From NCBI GenBank assembly GCA_964544635.1, contig CAZJCK010000025.1:1-44933 (forward strand): 44,933 nt of DNA. The letters run 5' to 3'. The DNA comes from CAZJCK01 sp964544635. Its GTDB lineage: Bacteria > Zixibacteria > MSB-5A5 > GN15 > FEB-12. The notes under the pieces were generated by a model, which was not told where the DNA came from, did not search any database, and was given only the letters and a program-made list of their open reading frames with translations. Positions 24,574 to 35,239 of the stretch are shown here, piece by piece (position 1 is the stretch's first letter; the number at the start of each line of letters is the position of its first letter). A program made the translations under genes and the position numbers.

Positions 24574-25698
24574 ATGTCGCAACAACTGCCGACCGATTCC
24601 GAGCGATTCGGTCAACTCCCGAGTACCCGTGACACCGTCATCAGGGTCCTCATCCTTTTCGCTTTCCTGTATCTTTTTATCCTCTCGATTACGTTGCTTG
24701 GTGAGTCCTTCAAGCTGTTTGGTAAAGAGTTCGCCGACGGCGTCATTGCGGCTACCTCTAATCCATTAGTCGCCCTGATGATCGGTATCCTGGCGACCGC
24801 CACTATCCAGTCGTCGTCGACGACAACCTCGATGGTGGTTGGCCTCGTTGGCAGCGGCGTGTTGCCGTTCTCCGCTGCGGTACCGATGATTATGGGGGCC
24901 AATATCGGGACCTCGGTAACGAATACCATCGTCTCCCTCGGTTCCATCACGCGCTCCGACGATTTCCGGCGGGCATTCTCCGGATCAATTTTGCATGATT
25001 GCTTCAATCTGTGCTCTGTCGCTGTGATCCTGCCGCTCCAGATAGCGTTCGATATTGTCGGATTTTCCTCCCACATCGTCGAGGCGTTCTTTGGCGGCTT
25101 CAGCGGCACCGAATTCAAATCACCGTTGGCGGCAATGACCAAGCCGCTGGCTAAGGAAATGATTCACTGGATGGGCGATGTTGGCTGGATTTCCGCGCTG
25201 GTCGCCGGCCTCATGCTGTTCGTCGCTCTGAACTTCATTGTCAAGATACTCAAATCGATGGTGCTGTCGCGTGTCGAGCAGTTTTTCCAACGCTACGTTT
25301 TCCGCAACGCCGGCTTTAGTTTCATGCTTGGTATCGCCCTTACCGTGCTGGTGCAGTCATCTTCGATCACCACCTCGCTGGTGGTGCCGTTGATCGGCGC
25401 CGGCGTATTGACCCTCGCGCAGATCTACCCGTACACGCTCGGGGCCAACATCGGCACCACGATCACCGCCTTCCTGGCTTCGTTCGTAACCGGCTCACAC
25501 GAAGCAGTGGCCGTTGCCTTCTCGCACCTGCTGTTCAACGTCTATGGCATGGCCCTGTTCTGGCCGCTGAAGCGTTTGCCCATGTGGATGGCCGTCACTA
25601 TGGCCAACCTGACAATGAAGTCGCGGCTTTATCCGGTCGCATACATTCTCACGATCTTTTATATCATACCGGGGCTGGTCATCTACTTTTTAAATTAG
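24574..25698 (+). CDS. Na+/phosphate cotransporter, NptA/PF02690 type
   Basis: 374 residues. Two inverted Na_Pi_cotrans repeats, each with its QSSS motif: IQSSSTTTSMVVGLVGSGVL in the first half and VQSSSITTSLVVPLIGAGVL in the second, each followed by GANIGT. About eight membrane spans; inner membrane. Imports phosphate with sodium. The start at 24574 is preferred because a good promoter lies just upstream, although GGAG is 13 bases away, rather far. The PhoU-like gene follows after 23 bases, a pairing found in many bacteria, where PhoU-type domains restrain phosphate uptake. Confidence 0.93.
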   Translation: MSQQLPTDSERFGQLPSTRDTVIRVLILFAFLYLFILSITLLGESFKLFGKEFADGVIAATSNPLVALMIGILATATIQSSSTTTSMVVGLVGSGVLPFSAAVPMIMGANIGTSVTNTIVSLGSITRSDDFRRAFSGSILHDCFNLCSVAVILPLQIAFDIVGFSSHIVEAFFGGFSGTEFKSPLAAMTKPLAKEMIHWMGDVGWISALVAGLMLFVALNFIVKILKSMVLSRVEQFFQRYVFRNAGFSFMLGIALTVLVQSSSITTSLVVPLIGAGVLTLAQIYPYTLGANIGTTITAFLASFVTGSHEAVAVAFSHLLFNVYGMALFWPLKRLPMWMAVTMANLTMKSRLYPVAYILTIFYIIPGLVIYFLN

Positions 25699-25721
25699 AG
25701 ATGATGGTCAGGAGATAAACC

Positions 25722-26414
25722 ATGTTCAGCAAGTTCAAGCAGCTTTTTACGTCGGAATCACTGCTCGATTCCGCCTATGAAACAACCGTGAAAATGCTCG
25801 AGTTCTGCGAGGAAATGTTCGAAGCATCTCGACGCACTCTCCGCGAAACCGACACCACCGAGCTATCGTTTGATATCAAGAATACCGACCGCAAGATCAA
25901 CAAGTACCTGCGGGAGGTGCGGCGCAACGTACTTACGCACCTCTCCGTGGCCGGTACCGCCAACCTGGTGCCCGGGCTGGTGCTGGTGTCGATTGTCATC
26001 GACGTCGAGCGCATCGGCGACTACACCAAGAACATCGTCGATCTGGCGGCATCGTATCAAAAGCCCCTCGAGGGCGGTAAGCACGAGGCGACACTGCAAA
26101 AACTTGAAGGAATCATCCCGCCACACTTCGAAACGGCTATCGAGGTGCTCCGCACACAGGATACCAGGCTGGCCCGCAAAGTGATGAAAGAGGAACAGGC
26201 GATTGCCCAGGAGAGCGATGCCGTTGTGGCCGCCCTGGTTCGAAACGGCGAGTCGTCGTTTGCCACCAGCCAGGCGGTGGCGGTGGCGATGTATGCACGT
26301 TACCTCAAGAGGATCAATGCCCACCTGACAAATGTCGCCAGCGCCATCGTGAATCCGTTTCCGCGGATTGGATTTCGGGAGAAGAAGAGTCGTAAGAAGG
26401 ATGAGCTGCTGTAG
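25722..26414 (+). CDS. PhoU-domain protein
   Basis: 230 residues, all-helical, with two PhoU-type three-helix units. The first holds the typical metal-binding motif VIDVERIGDYTKNI (about 91-104); the second the related YARYLKRINAHLTNVASAI. It starts behind GGAGATAAACC and is coupled to the Na/Pi cotransporter, so its likely role is to regulate that carrier rather than the PstSCAB system. The C-terminus is very basic (REKKSRKKDELL). It ends 9 bases from the stop of the convergent exchanger gene, with no terminator between. Confidence 0.9.
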   Translation: MFSKFKQLFTSESLLDSAYETTVKMLEFCEEMFEASRRTLRETDTTELSFDIKNTDRKINKYLREVRRNVLTHLSVAGTANLVPGLVLVSIVIDVERIGDYTKNIVDLAASYQKPLEGGKHEATLQKLEGIIPPHFETAIEVLRTQDTRLARKVMKEEQAIAQESDAVVAALVRNGESSFATSQAVAVAMYARYLKRINAHLTNVASAIVNPFPRIGFREKKSRKKDELL

Positions 26415-26423
26415 CGGCTCGGT

Positions 26424-27647
26424 CTAATCTCCGGCCGATTCCCGGGGCTTTCTGAACTGCAATCCCATTCGCATCGCCGGCAGCAACTGCTTGCGGTGCA
26501 GGATGTGGAATAGTACGCCCAGCATCATGTAGATGATCGCCACCGGTCGGTGGATTTCCTGGACGATCAACTGTGCCAGGAACAACACCAGTAAGAGGGT
26601 GCCGTCGCGGGCCGACATCCGCATATTCACCAGCACGGCCACCGCAAAGAGCGATTGCGCCGCCGTCAGCACCAGCTCGTCGACCTGGGTATGGTCCAGG
26701 GGGAACGGTTTGATGGCTCCACCGGAGACGGCATAGACGAGCGGTATGGTGCCGATCAGCAGGGTCCACTGATTGACCTTGGACGAAATGAGCGCCTTCA
26801 TGGCCGAGCCGGCGTGACCGCGCAGCGTCCAGGTCGCGGCGACAATAAACTCGGGCGACTCCGACGCAATCGGCGCCAGCCATTGCACCAGGAAGAATTT
26901 GCTGATACCGAGCTGCGCGCCGGTATCGATGAGTGACTCGGCGAACGGTTCGGCGACAAAGAAGATGACGAGGCCGGCAAACACAAAAAAGGCAGCCGTA
27001 AAGAACCGTCGCACCCCCGTGCTGCAATTGGCGATGATCTTGACCGGTCCTACCAGCTCCGGCTCGATCGTTTCCATCTGCGCCACCCGCACCGTGTACA
27101 AGCCGAACAATACCACCAGGATGGCGGTGTCGTATAGTGTCAGGCTGCCTTTGAGCGGAATCGTGAACGAGTACAGGGTGGCCATGGCGAGGTAGAAGAT
27201 CTCCACCCGCTGCGACTTGTCCAGTGTAATCGCTTTCTTCCCCTTGCGCGCCAGCATGTAGATGAACAGCACCATCGGCCAGCCCAGCCCCACCAGCAGG
27301 CGATTGGCGCCGGTCATGTTGGCGATGGCGTAATGCTCGTACTCGGGGTCGTGCGCCGCTTTCCAGGTGAACACAAAGTCGACGGCATACTCCGGCAGCA
27401 CCGCGATCAGCGCCAGAATGGCCACCGCCAGCGATTCCGACATGTCGATCTGCGCCAGTTCGGCCGCCCAGGAAAGGATGAAAGCGGCGCCAAAGATGGC
27501 GATTCCAAACAGGATGGCGCCCAGGACCGGGTTAATGTGCTGGTGCGACAAGCCGAAATACAGCCCCGGAATCGTCGAGAGAAAGGTGACGATGAGGACG
27601 ACATAGAGGGACGGCTGGATGATGTACTTGTGTTCGACGAGGGTCAT
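26424..27647 (-). CDS. Sodium/calcium (CaCA) exchanger family protein
   Basis: 407 residues, about ten or eleven spans. The two alpha-repeats are visible: LIAVLPEYAVDFVFTW with GANRLLVGLGWP in the first, and LAPIASESPEFIVAAT with SSKVNQWTLLIGTIPLV in the second. The acidic residues in PE and SPE are the expected ion-binding positions. Such carriers move Ca2+ or other cations against Na+ or H+. The alpha-1 repeat carries a short insertion (KAAHDPEYEHYA). It is the last gene of the minus-strand run after DUF502 and EIIA-CBS. Confidence 0.88.
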   Translation of the reverse strand: MTLVEHKYIIQPSLYVVLIVTFLSTIPGLYFGLSHQHINPVLGAILFGIAIFGAAFILSWAAELAQIDMSESLAVAILALIAVLPEYAVDFVFTWKAAHDPEYEHYAIANMTGANRLLVGLGWPMVLFIYMLARKGKKAITLDKSQRVEIFYLAMATLYSFTIPLKGSLTLYDTAILVVLFGLYTVRVAQMETIEPELVGPVKIIANCSTGVRRFFTAAFFVFAGLVIFFVAEPFAESLIDTGAQLGISKFFLVQWLAPIASESPEFIVAATWTLRGHAGSAMKALISSKVNQWTLLIGTIPLVYAVSGGAIKPFPLDHTQVDELVLTAAQSLFAVAVLVNMRMSARDGTLLLVLFLAQLIVQEIHRPVAIIYMMLGVLFHILHRKQLLPAMRMGLQFRKPRESAGD

Positions 27648-27663
27648 GCAGTGGGTCCGACGG

Positions 27664-28569
27664 TCAGCCTCGAATGACCATGTTCACGATGTCTTTGCGA
27701 AGCAGCACTCCGACCAGTTTGTCATGCCTGGTGACGAAGACCCGGCGAATATCCTTGAAGATCATCATCGCAGCCACCTCGACAATGCGCGTCTCCGGCG
27801 TCGTCTCTTCGTATTCAGTGCGATACAGCTGCGAGACCTTGATCTTATCCTCACGCTTCAGCAGTTCCTCGAACGGCTCGACATCGAGCGAATAGTTCAG
27901 GTTGGAGATGAGCGACTTGTAGTCGGGCAGGGCCGCCTTGATCAGGTCGCGGTCGTTGATCACTCCGACCAGCCGGTTATCACCGTCCACCACCGCCACC
28001 GCCGAAAGCCGGTTGCGGAACATCTCGTTGGCCACCTGTTTCAGCGTGTCGTCGGGCGTGACGGTGGCGACATTGTGGCGCATAACATCACGCACCATCA
28101 GTTCCTTGTCAACCGTCACATTGGCGTCGGATACCGCCTTGATGACATCCGCCGGCGCCGTCGCATTAAGAAGTATCTCGAGCGTGCCGGGCTTGCGGCC
28201 GAAATAGGCCAGGCCGGAAAGCATCTGCAGGTACAGCTTGGCAATAGTCGATGGTGTCAACAAGAGGCAGATGACGTGCAGCGGCATGCCATCCGGGGTC
28301 CGATTCTCCAGCCCGGATCTCGAAACGCCGATGATGATGTACATCTCATTCACGCTGTCGGTACGGGCGTGAGGAAAGGCAAAACCGTGACCGTACGACG
28401 TATCCTCAATCTCCTCGCGCTCCCGTATCGACTCGAGGACGTTGTCGTACTCGAGGCCGACGCCCTCCTGCTTGATCATATCGAGCAGCTCGACAATCGC
28501 CTCATCCTTGGTGCGAGCGACCAGATCGATATTGATACGTCGCTCCATGAGCAAATTAGCCAGCTTCAC
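27664..28569 (-). CDS. PTS EIIA (type 2)-CBS domain fusion protein
   Basis: 301 residues from a GTG start, supported by GAGGTGA just before it. Residues 1-150 are a PTS_EIIA_2 domain with the phosphorylatable histidine in FAFPHAR (H67; H61 also present). Residues 158-300 hold two CBS domains: MVRDVMRHNVATVTPDDTL... and KVSQLYRTEYEETTPETRI.... No EI, HPr or sugar EIIBC lies in the window, so it resembles regulatory EIIA-Ntr-like modules more than a transport component; the CBS pair could sense an adenine nucleotide. It overlaps the DUF502 gene by 14 bases and sits 17 bases before the cation exchanger, which it may control. Confidence 0.9.
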   Translation of the reverse strand: MKLANLLMERRINIDLVARTKDEAIVELLDMIKQEGVGLEYDNVLESIREREEIEDTSYGHGFAFPHARTDSVNEMYIIIGVSRSGLENRTPDGMPLHVICLLLTPSTIAKLYLQMLSGLAYFGRKPGTLEILLNATAPADVIKAVSDANVTVDKELMVRDVMRHNVATVTPDDTLKQVANEMFRNRLSAVAVVDGDNRLVGVINDRDLIKAALPDYKSLISNLNYSLDVEPFEELLKREDKIKVSQLYRTEYEETTPETRIVEVAAMMIFKDIRRVFVTRHDKLVGVLLRKDIVNMVIRG

Positions 28570-29203
28570 CGCTCACCTCTTGCTTGGCGCCTTTGGGCGC
28601 ACCGGTTCGTTGCTGAAACAGTGCCGGCGACGCTACTCCGCCGGACACCAGAAACTTCACCGCTTCCTCGATCGTCATCGTCAAGGAAATCACGTCCGTT
28701 TCCGGTACGAGTATTACCATACCAGAAATCGGGGTCGGTGTCGAGGGAATAAACACGGACACGTACTTGCCACTGTCGTTGCGGAACTGATAGGCAATAC
28801 GGTTCGAGATGAAGCAGAGCGCCCAGGCGCCCTGGCGCGGGTACTGAACGAGAGCGACTTCCTTGAACGATTCCATCGACGGCCCGGTGATCGCTTCGAG
28901 CAGCTGCTTTGCCGCCATGTAGACGGTACGGATGATCGGCAGCCTGGCCAGCAGGCGGTCGCCCAGTTGGTACAGCTTGTGACCGACATAGCTGCGGGTA
29001 ACGACACCAGCAAGGAGGATCAACAGGAGCGTGGTCACCAGCCCCAGTCCGGGCAGATAGTAGCCGAGAAAATGCTCCAGGGTGGGCTGGAGGATGTCGT
29101 CGATGGTGGTGAAGAGAAAGCGCAGGACGATGTAGGTCAGGATGATCGGGACGACCACCAGGATGCCGGAAAGAAAATATCGTTTCAGTGCGGCCGGGAC
29201 CAC
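28556..29203 (-). CDS. DUF502 family membrane protein
   Basis: 215 residues from the GTG at 29203, which lies 9 bases after AGAGAGG. The longer open frame (to 29260) starts inside the spacer of a consensus promoter and cannot be the transcribed start. Two spans near the N-terminus (about 10-30 and 54-74), then a cytoplasmic domain with the family hallmarks P-x-VRTVY-like LPIIRTVY, VALVQYPRQGAWALCFI and VFIPSTPTPISGMVILVP. Function unknown. The EIIA-CBS gene starts within its last codons. Confidence 0.88.
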   Translation of the reverse strand: MVPAALKRYFLSGILVVVPIILTYIVLRFLFTTIDDILQPTLEHFLGYYLPGLGLVTTLLLILLAGVVTRSYVGHKLYQLGDRLLARLPIIRTVYMAAKQLLEAITGPSMESFKEVALVQYPRQGAWALCFISNRIAYQFRNDSGKYVSVFIPSTPTPISGMVILVPETDVISLTMTIEEAVKFLVSGGVASPALFQQRTGAPKGAKQEVSGEAG

Positions 29204-29244
29204 AGGCGAATACCTCTCTAACTCGTTCGTCTTAAGATGGGCAG

Positions 29245-29273
29245 AGTATACCGACGCCAAAAATAGGTGTCAA
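29245..29273 (-). promoter_or_regulatory. Consensus promoter of the DUF502/EIIA-CBS/exchanger group
   Basis: Minus strand: TTGACA (29273-29268), 17-bp spacer, TATACT (29250-29245). Start near 29238, a 35-base leader with a Shine-Dalgarno site. Only 16 bases separate the -35 box from the nuoN stop codon, and no terminator fits between. Confidence 0.75.
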
Positions 29274-29289
29274 TTTTTTTCGGTACGGC

Positions 29290-30792
29290 TCAGTTGATGA
29301 GAAAACCGAAGTCGCGCGAGATCATCCCGGCAAATTCCATGACCGGCGACGGGTAGAGGCCGAACAGGATGACACCGATCAGGCTGATCATCAGCACCGT
29401 CATGGCCGGAGGCGAGAAGACCACCCGATACGGCGACTCTTCCTTCGAGAAGAACATCTGCTTGATGATGTTGGCATAGTAGTAGAATGCGAACACCGAT
29501 GTTACCAGGCCGATACCGACCACCCAGTACAGCCAGCCCTGGCCGTTGCCGGCCTGTTGGATGGCGGCAAAGAACACGTAATACTTCGCGAGGAATCCGG
29601 CCAGCGGCGGTATCCCCGCCAGCGACAACAGGAACACCATCAGCAGGATCGACAGCATCGGCGAGGTACGGGCCAGGCCGCGGTAGCTGTGAATCTGGCA
29701 GGAGCCGGTCAGGTCTTCAAACACCGCTACGCAGGCGAAGGCGCCCATGTTGGCGAACATGTAGGCAAAGATGTAGAACGCCACCGACGACATGCCGTGC
29801 TCGGTCATCGCCAGCATACCGATCATGATATAGCCGGCCTGGGCAATCGATGAGTAGGCGAGCATACGCTTGATGTTGGACTGGCGGATCGCCACCACGT
29901 TGCCGTAGATCATCGCTGCCGACGCCGTGACTGCCAGCAGGCTGCCCCAGTCGTTGGGGAGCATCTCGGGTCCCCAGAAGGCCGACAGGCCGTAAATGAA
30001 AATCTTGGCAAAGGCGATCAGGCTGGCAGCCTTGGAACCAACCGACAGGAACGCCGCCACCGAAGTCGGGGCGCCTTCATACACGTCCGGCGCCCACTGG
30101 TGAAACGGCGGCAGGGCCAGCTTGAAGCCAAGGCCGGCCAGCAGGGTGATGTTGGCAATGATCATGATCACCCCGATGTCTCTGAACGTCAGGTGCGTGA
30201 TGGCAATGTTCACCTTCATCTGCAGCAGATCAGTGGTGCCGCTCAGGCCGTACAGAAACGACAGCCCGTACAGCAGCAACGCCGACGAAAAGGCGCCCAT
30301 GATCAGGTACTTGACGCCCGACTCGACTGACAAACGGTCATCCTTGAAGAATGCCGCCAGTACGAACAGCGGAATAGTAGTCAATTCCAGGCCAATGTAG
30401 AGTGAGAGCAGTTCATTCGACGATGCCAGGAACATCATCCCAATCGTCGAGAATAACAGCAACCCGAAGAACTCACCGCGATGATTGATGATCTTCTGCT
30501 TGAGCATACCAAACGACGAACCGATCGCCATGAAGGCAGCACCGAGGAAGATGATTTTGAAGAAGACCGAGGTGGGGTTCTGCACGAACATATTGCCGAA
30601 GCCGCGGCCATACCCGACTGTCGCCAGCAGCACCCCGGCAACGAGGATACCGAACATGGCGAGGTAGGGAACAAGCGTGGCAGTCCGGCGCTTGGTACCG
30701 AGATCAACCGCAAAGACCACCAGCGCCCAGAGAAACAGAAATATTTCCGGCGACATCAGCCATATGTTCAGTTGGGGAAGCTGGAATTCCAT
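29290..30792 (-). CDS. nuoN: NADH-quinone oxidoreductase subunit N
   Basis: 500 residues, about 14 membrane spans. An antiporter-like proton-pumping subunit of the complex I membrane arm. The family signature is visible: the helix-7 lysine region FKLALPPFHQWAPDVYEGAP and SVGSKAASLIAFAKI with its conserved lysine; the IKRMLAYSSIAQAGY motif follows. Last gene of the nuo cluster; no terminator follows it. Confidence 0.96.
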   Translation of the reverse strand: MEFQLPQLNIWLMSPEIFLFLWALVVFAVDLGTKRRTATLVPYLAMFGILVAGVLLATVGYGRGFGNMFVQNPTSVFFKIIFLGAAFMAIGSSFGMLKQKIINHRGEFFGLLLFSTIGMMFLASSNELLSLYIGLELTTIPLFVLAAFFKDDRLSVESGVKYLIMGAFSSALLLYGLSFLYGLSGTTDLLQMKVNIAITHLTFRDIGVIMIIANITLLAGLGFKLALPPFHQWAPDVYEGAPTSVAAFLSVGSKAASLIAFAKIFIYGLSAFWGPEMLPNDWGSLLAVTASAAMIYGNVVAIRQSNIKRMLAYSSIAQAGYIMIGMLAMTEHGMSSVAFYIFAYMFANMGAFACVAVFEDLTGSCQIHSYRGLARTSPMLSILLMVFLLSLAGIPPLAGFLAKYYVFFAAIQQAGNGQGWLYWVVGIGLVTSVFAFYYYANIIKQMFFSKEESPYRVVFSPPAMTVLMISLIGVILFGLYPSPVMEFAGMISRDFGFLIN

Positions 30793-30796
30793 AGTG

Positions 30797-32275
<1,479 letters not shown>

Positions 32276-32302
32276 AAGCGAATATATCCTCCACGCACAC
32301 GA

Positions 32303-34381
32303 TTACTTTTCTTCTGCCATGCGGCGCTGCCGCTGCGATCGTAGGGTCAGGCGTCCGACCTGGGCCAGCACCAAAATACCGATCAGGATGATGGTGGGAA
32401 TCCAGGGCCAGTCAAGGGCGGAGAAGGCAAGATCGTACTTCCACAGGGCGAGTATGACCGCCGACGCCAGTATGAACAGACCGTAGAACTGGAACGAACC
32501 GGTCTGAAGCAGACGCAGCACCGATCCCATCGAACGGACCAGCCAGCCGGAGCCGTTGACGAGACCATCAATAATCCATTTATCAAACCACATCTTCACG
32601 TCACTCAGGAAGATGGTCAGCCAGGCAGTGCCGTTGACGGCGCCGTCGATAACGCCGGCGTCGAACGACCACATCCACTTGGCGAACCGCGTAATCGGGT
32701 TGATGATGAACCCGAAATAGAACTCGTCGATGTAATATTTATTGTACAGCAGCTTGTAGATGGGGCGGAACCGCTGACCCATCCTGACCGGATCGATTGC
32801 ACCCTTGTAGTACATCAGCCAGGCGAGTAAAATACCGCCCACGCCGACCGACGTACCGAGCACCATCAGCATTGACCAATGGGGGTGATATGGTTCGGCG
32901 TGATAGACAAACTCGGAGAACCAGGGGCTGATGTTGGGAATGCCGACCCAGCCGGCGCCAACCGCCAGCGCGCCCAAAAAGACGAGCGGGTAGGCCATCG
33001 TCTTGGGGGATTCGTGGGCATGCTCCCAGCGGTGATCGTCGCGCGGCTTACCGAAAAATGTCAGGAAGCAGAGCCGCCACATGTAGAAGGCCGTCATGAA
33101 TGCGATGAGCAGGGTCAGCACCAAAAAGATCGGGTGGTGCAGGGTGGCGGCGACAATTTCATCTTTCGACCAGAAGCCGGCGAACGGCGGGATGCCGGCA
33201 ATCGAGAGCGACGCAATACAGAAGGTCGGCGCGGTGATGCGCATCTTGCTCCACAGCCCGCCCATTTCCTGGATGTCGTTGGTATGTACGGCGTGGATGA
33301 CCGAACCGGCGCCGAGGAACAGCAGGCCCTTGAAGAAGGCGTGGGTCATCAGGTGGAAGGTACCGGCGTAGTAACCGGCGGAGTGATGGCCGAGCGCGGT
33401 GTCGTAACCGTACAGCCCCAGCGCCATGATCATGTAACCGAGCTGACTGACAGTTGAATATGCGAGAATCCGTTTAATGTCGTTTTGTACCAGGCCAATG
33501 GATGCAGCCATGAACGACGTGACCACGCCGATGATCGCAACCACCATCGAGGCGTCGGCGGTGGCGACAAACACGCCCATCGATCGTGCGACGAGATAGA
33601 CACCGGCCGCGACCATAGTAGCAGCATGGATCAGCGCCGACACCGGAGTCGGGCCTTCCATGGCGTCGGGCAGCCAGACATGAAGCGGGAACTGCGCCGA
33701 CTTACCGATGGCGCCGCCGAACAGGAAGATGGCGGCGAAGGTCAGGGCGATAGTGGGAAAGGCGCCGGCCGCCACCTGGTCGAAGACCTCGCCGTAGTTG
33801 AAGGTGCCGGTGAAGAAGGCGATCATGAACAGGCCGACCAGAAAGCCGAGATCGCCGATGCGAGTCGTGAGAAACGCTTTTTTGCAGGCATCGGCGGCGG
33901 ATTTTTTCTCGAACCAGAAACCGATCAGCAGGTATGACGTCAGTCCGACCAGCTCCCAGAAGATGAAGATCATAAAGAAGTTGTTGGCCAGGACCAGGCC
34001 GAGCATCGAGTACAGGAAGAGCGACAGGTAGGCGTAGAAGCGGCTGAAGCGCGGGTCGTCTTTCATGTAGCCGAGCGAATAGATCTGTACACACGCCCCG
34101 ACGGTCGTCACCACCACCAGCATGACGGCACACAGACCGTCAACCAGTATGCCGATTTGCAGCTCAAAGCTGCCCCAGGCGGCGAAGGTGTAGAAGGCTT
34201 CATACGGCACACCGTGGGCGCCGATAACCTCGAACATTACCCAGATCGAAAATACCCAGGCCAGCAGGATGCTGGCGATCGAGAAGCCGGAGGCCAGTCT
34301 CTCCTTCCAGCGCAGGAAGAAGACGATCATCAGGAACGACAGAAGCGGCAGAAGAGGAATTATGTAGGCGTGTTGTGTCAT
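32303..34381 (-). CDS. nuoL: NADH-quinone oxidoreductase subunit L
   Basis: 692 residues. The largest antiporter-like subunit with the lateral helix at its C-terminus. Conserved features: LVDGLCAVMLVVV, FFMIFIFWELVGLTSYLLIGFW (helix with the functional glutamate), KSAQFPLHVWLPDAMEGPTP, DIKRILAYSTVSQLGY and the HAFFKGLLFLGAGSV region. The YYIDEFYFGFI stretch marks the start of the C-terminal extension. No gap or frameshift seen. Confidence 0.97.
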   Translation of the reverse strand: MTQHAYIIPLLPLLSFLMIVFFLRWKERLASGFSIASILLAWVFSIWVMFEVIGAHGVPYEAFYTFAAWGSFELQIGILVDGLCAVMLVVVTTVGACVQIYSLGYMKDDPRFSRFYAYLSLFLYSMLGLVLANNFFMIFIFWELVGLTSYLLIGFWFEKKSAADACKKAFLTTRIGDLGFLVGLFMIAFFTGTFNYGEVFDQVAAGAFPTIALTFAAIFLFGGAIGKSAQFPLHVWLPDAMEGPTPVSALIHAATMVAAGVYLVARSMGVFVATADASMVVAIIGVVTSFMAASIGLVQNDIKRILAYSTVSQLGYMIMALGLYGYDTALGHHSAGYYAGTFHLMTHAFFKGLLFLGAGSVIHAVHTNDIQEMGGLWSKMRITAPTFCIASLSIAGIPPFAGFWSKDEIVAATLHHPIFLVLTLLIAFMTAFYMWRLCFLTFFGKPRDDHRWEHAHESPKTMAYPLVFLGALAVGAGWVGIPNISPWFSEFVYHAEPYHPHWSMLMVLGTSVGVGGILLAWLMYYKGAIDPVRMGQRFRPIYKLLYNKYYIDEFYFGFIINPITRFAKWMWSFDAGVIDGAVNGTAWLTIFLSDVKMWFDKWIIDGLVNGSGWLVRSMGSVLRLLQTGSFQFYGLFILASAVILALWKYDLAFSALDWPWIPTIILIGILVLAQVGRLTLRSQRQRRMAEEK

Positions 34382-34392
34382 CTATATAGCTC

Positions 34393-34692
34393 CTACCACT
34401 TCATCACATTCACGTAATCGGATTGAATGCCGCGCCAGTTACGGTAGATCAGGAGGACAATGGCCAGTCCGACCACCGCTTCGGCCGCGGCCACCACGAT
34501 TACGAAGATGGCGAACATCTGCCCCACCAGGCCGTCGGTCGCGACATACCGGTTGAAGGTCACGAAATTGATGTTAACGGCGTTGAACATCAGTTCGAGC
34601 GACATGAGGATCCCGATGATGTTGCGTCGCGTCAGGACGCCGAACATACCGACACCGAATAAAAGCGCCGCCAGCATGAGATAGTGCAGCAT
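34393..34692 (-). CDS. nuoK: NADH-quinone oxidoreductase subunit K
   Basis: 99 residues, three spans. Conserved glutamates of the transmembrane half-channel are present (SLELMFNAVN in helix 2 and AAAEAVVGLAIVLLIYR in helix 3). Its start overlaps the nuoJ stop by one base; it is encoded 11 bases before nuoL. Confidence 0.96.
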   Translation of the reverse strand: MLHYLMLAALLFGVGMFGVLTRRNIIGILMSLELMFNAVNINFVTFNRYVATDGLVGQMFAIFVIVVAAAEAVVGLAIVLLIYRNWRGIQSDYVNVMKW

Positions 34693-35234
34693 CAGGAACG
34701 CTCCTTTCGGGCCAGCATGATGGCGCCGATCATGGCGGACAGAATCAGGATCGACACTACTTCAAAGGGGAGCATGAAGTCGGTCATGAGATACTTGCCG
34801 ATTGTCATCACGTTATCTTCGGGCAAGTCACCGCCGACATTGTGCCAGATGCCGCGAACGACCGACGGGTCAGTCGATGGTGTCCCTTTCTGCATCATGA
34901 CAGCGACACCGACACCGACCACGAAGACCAGGCAAACAAAACCGGCAACGACAGCGCTTTCGCTGGTTTGCCGGACAACGGTCGACGAGAGATTGGAAGT
35001 CAGCATGATCGCAAATATCACCAGTATGGCCACGGCGCCGACATAGATCAGCACCTGTGCCGCAGCGAGGAACTCGGCGTGCAACAACACGAAGATCCCG
35101 GCCACGCTGAACAGCGACAGGATAAGGAAGAGGGCGCAATGGAAGATGTTTCGCAGGGTTACCACCATGAAGGCGGAGACGATCATCACCAGTGCAATAA
35201 TCCAGAATACTATGCCGGGACCGGTCGATTCCAT
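34692..35234 (-). CDS. nuoJ: NADH-quinone oxidoreductase subunit J
   Basis: 180 residues, five spans. Typical nuoJ features: FLILSLFSVAGIFVLLHAEFLAAAQVLIYVGAV with the conserved tyrosine/glycine-bearing helix 3 (pi-bulge region VLIYVGAVAIL). The extramembrane loop (QKGTPSTDPSVVRG...) lies before the last span. Starts five bases after nuoI ends. Confidence 0.95.
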   Translation of the reverse strand: MESTGPGIVFWIIALVMIVSAFMVVTLRNIFHCALFLILSLFSVAGIFVLLHAEFLAAAQVLIYVGAVAILVIFAIMLTSNLSSTVVRQTSESAVVAGFVCLVFVVGVGVAVMMQKGTPSTDPSVVRGIWHNVGGDLPEDNVMTIGKYLMTDFMLPFEVVSILILSAMIGAIMLARKERS

Positions 35235-35239
35235 GTCAG

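Noticed and set aside
27619..28752. 377-codon plus-strand open frame
   Set aside because: Antisense to the EIIA-CBS gene; no motif, and the His/Arg/Asp-rich composition is typical of reverse-strand shadows here.
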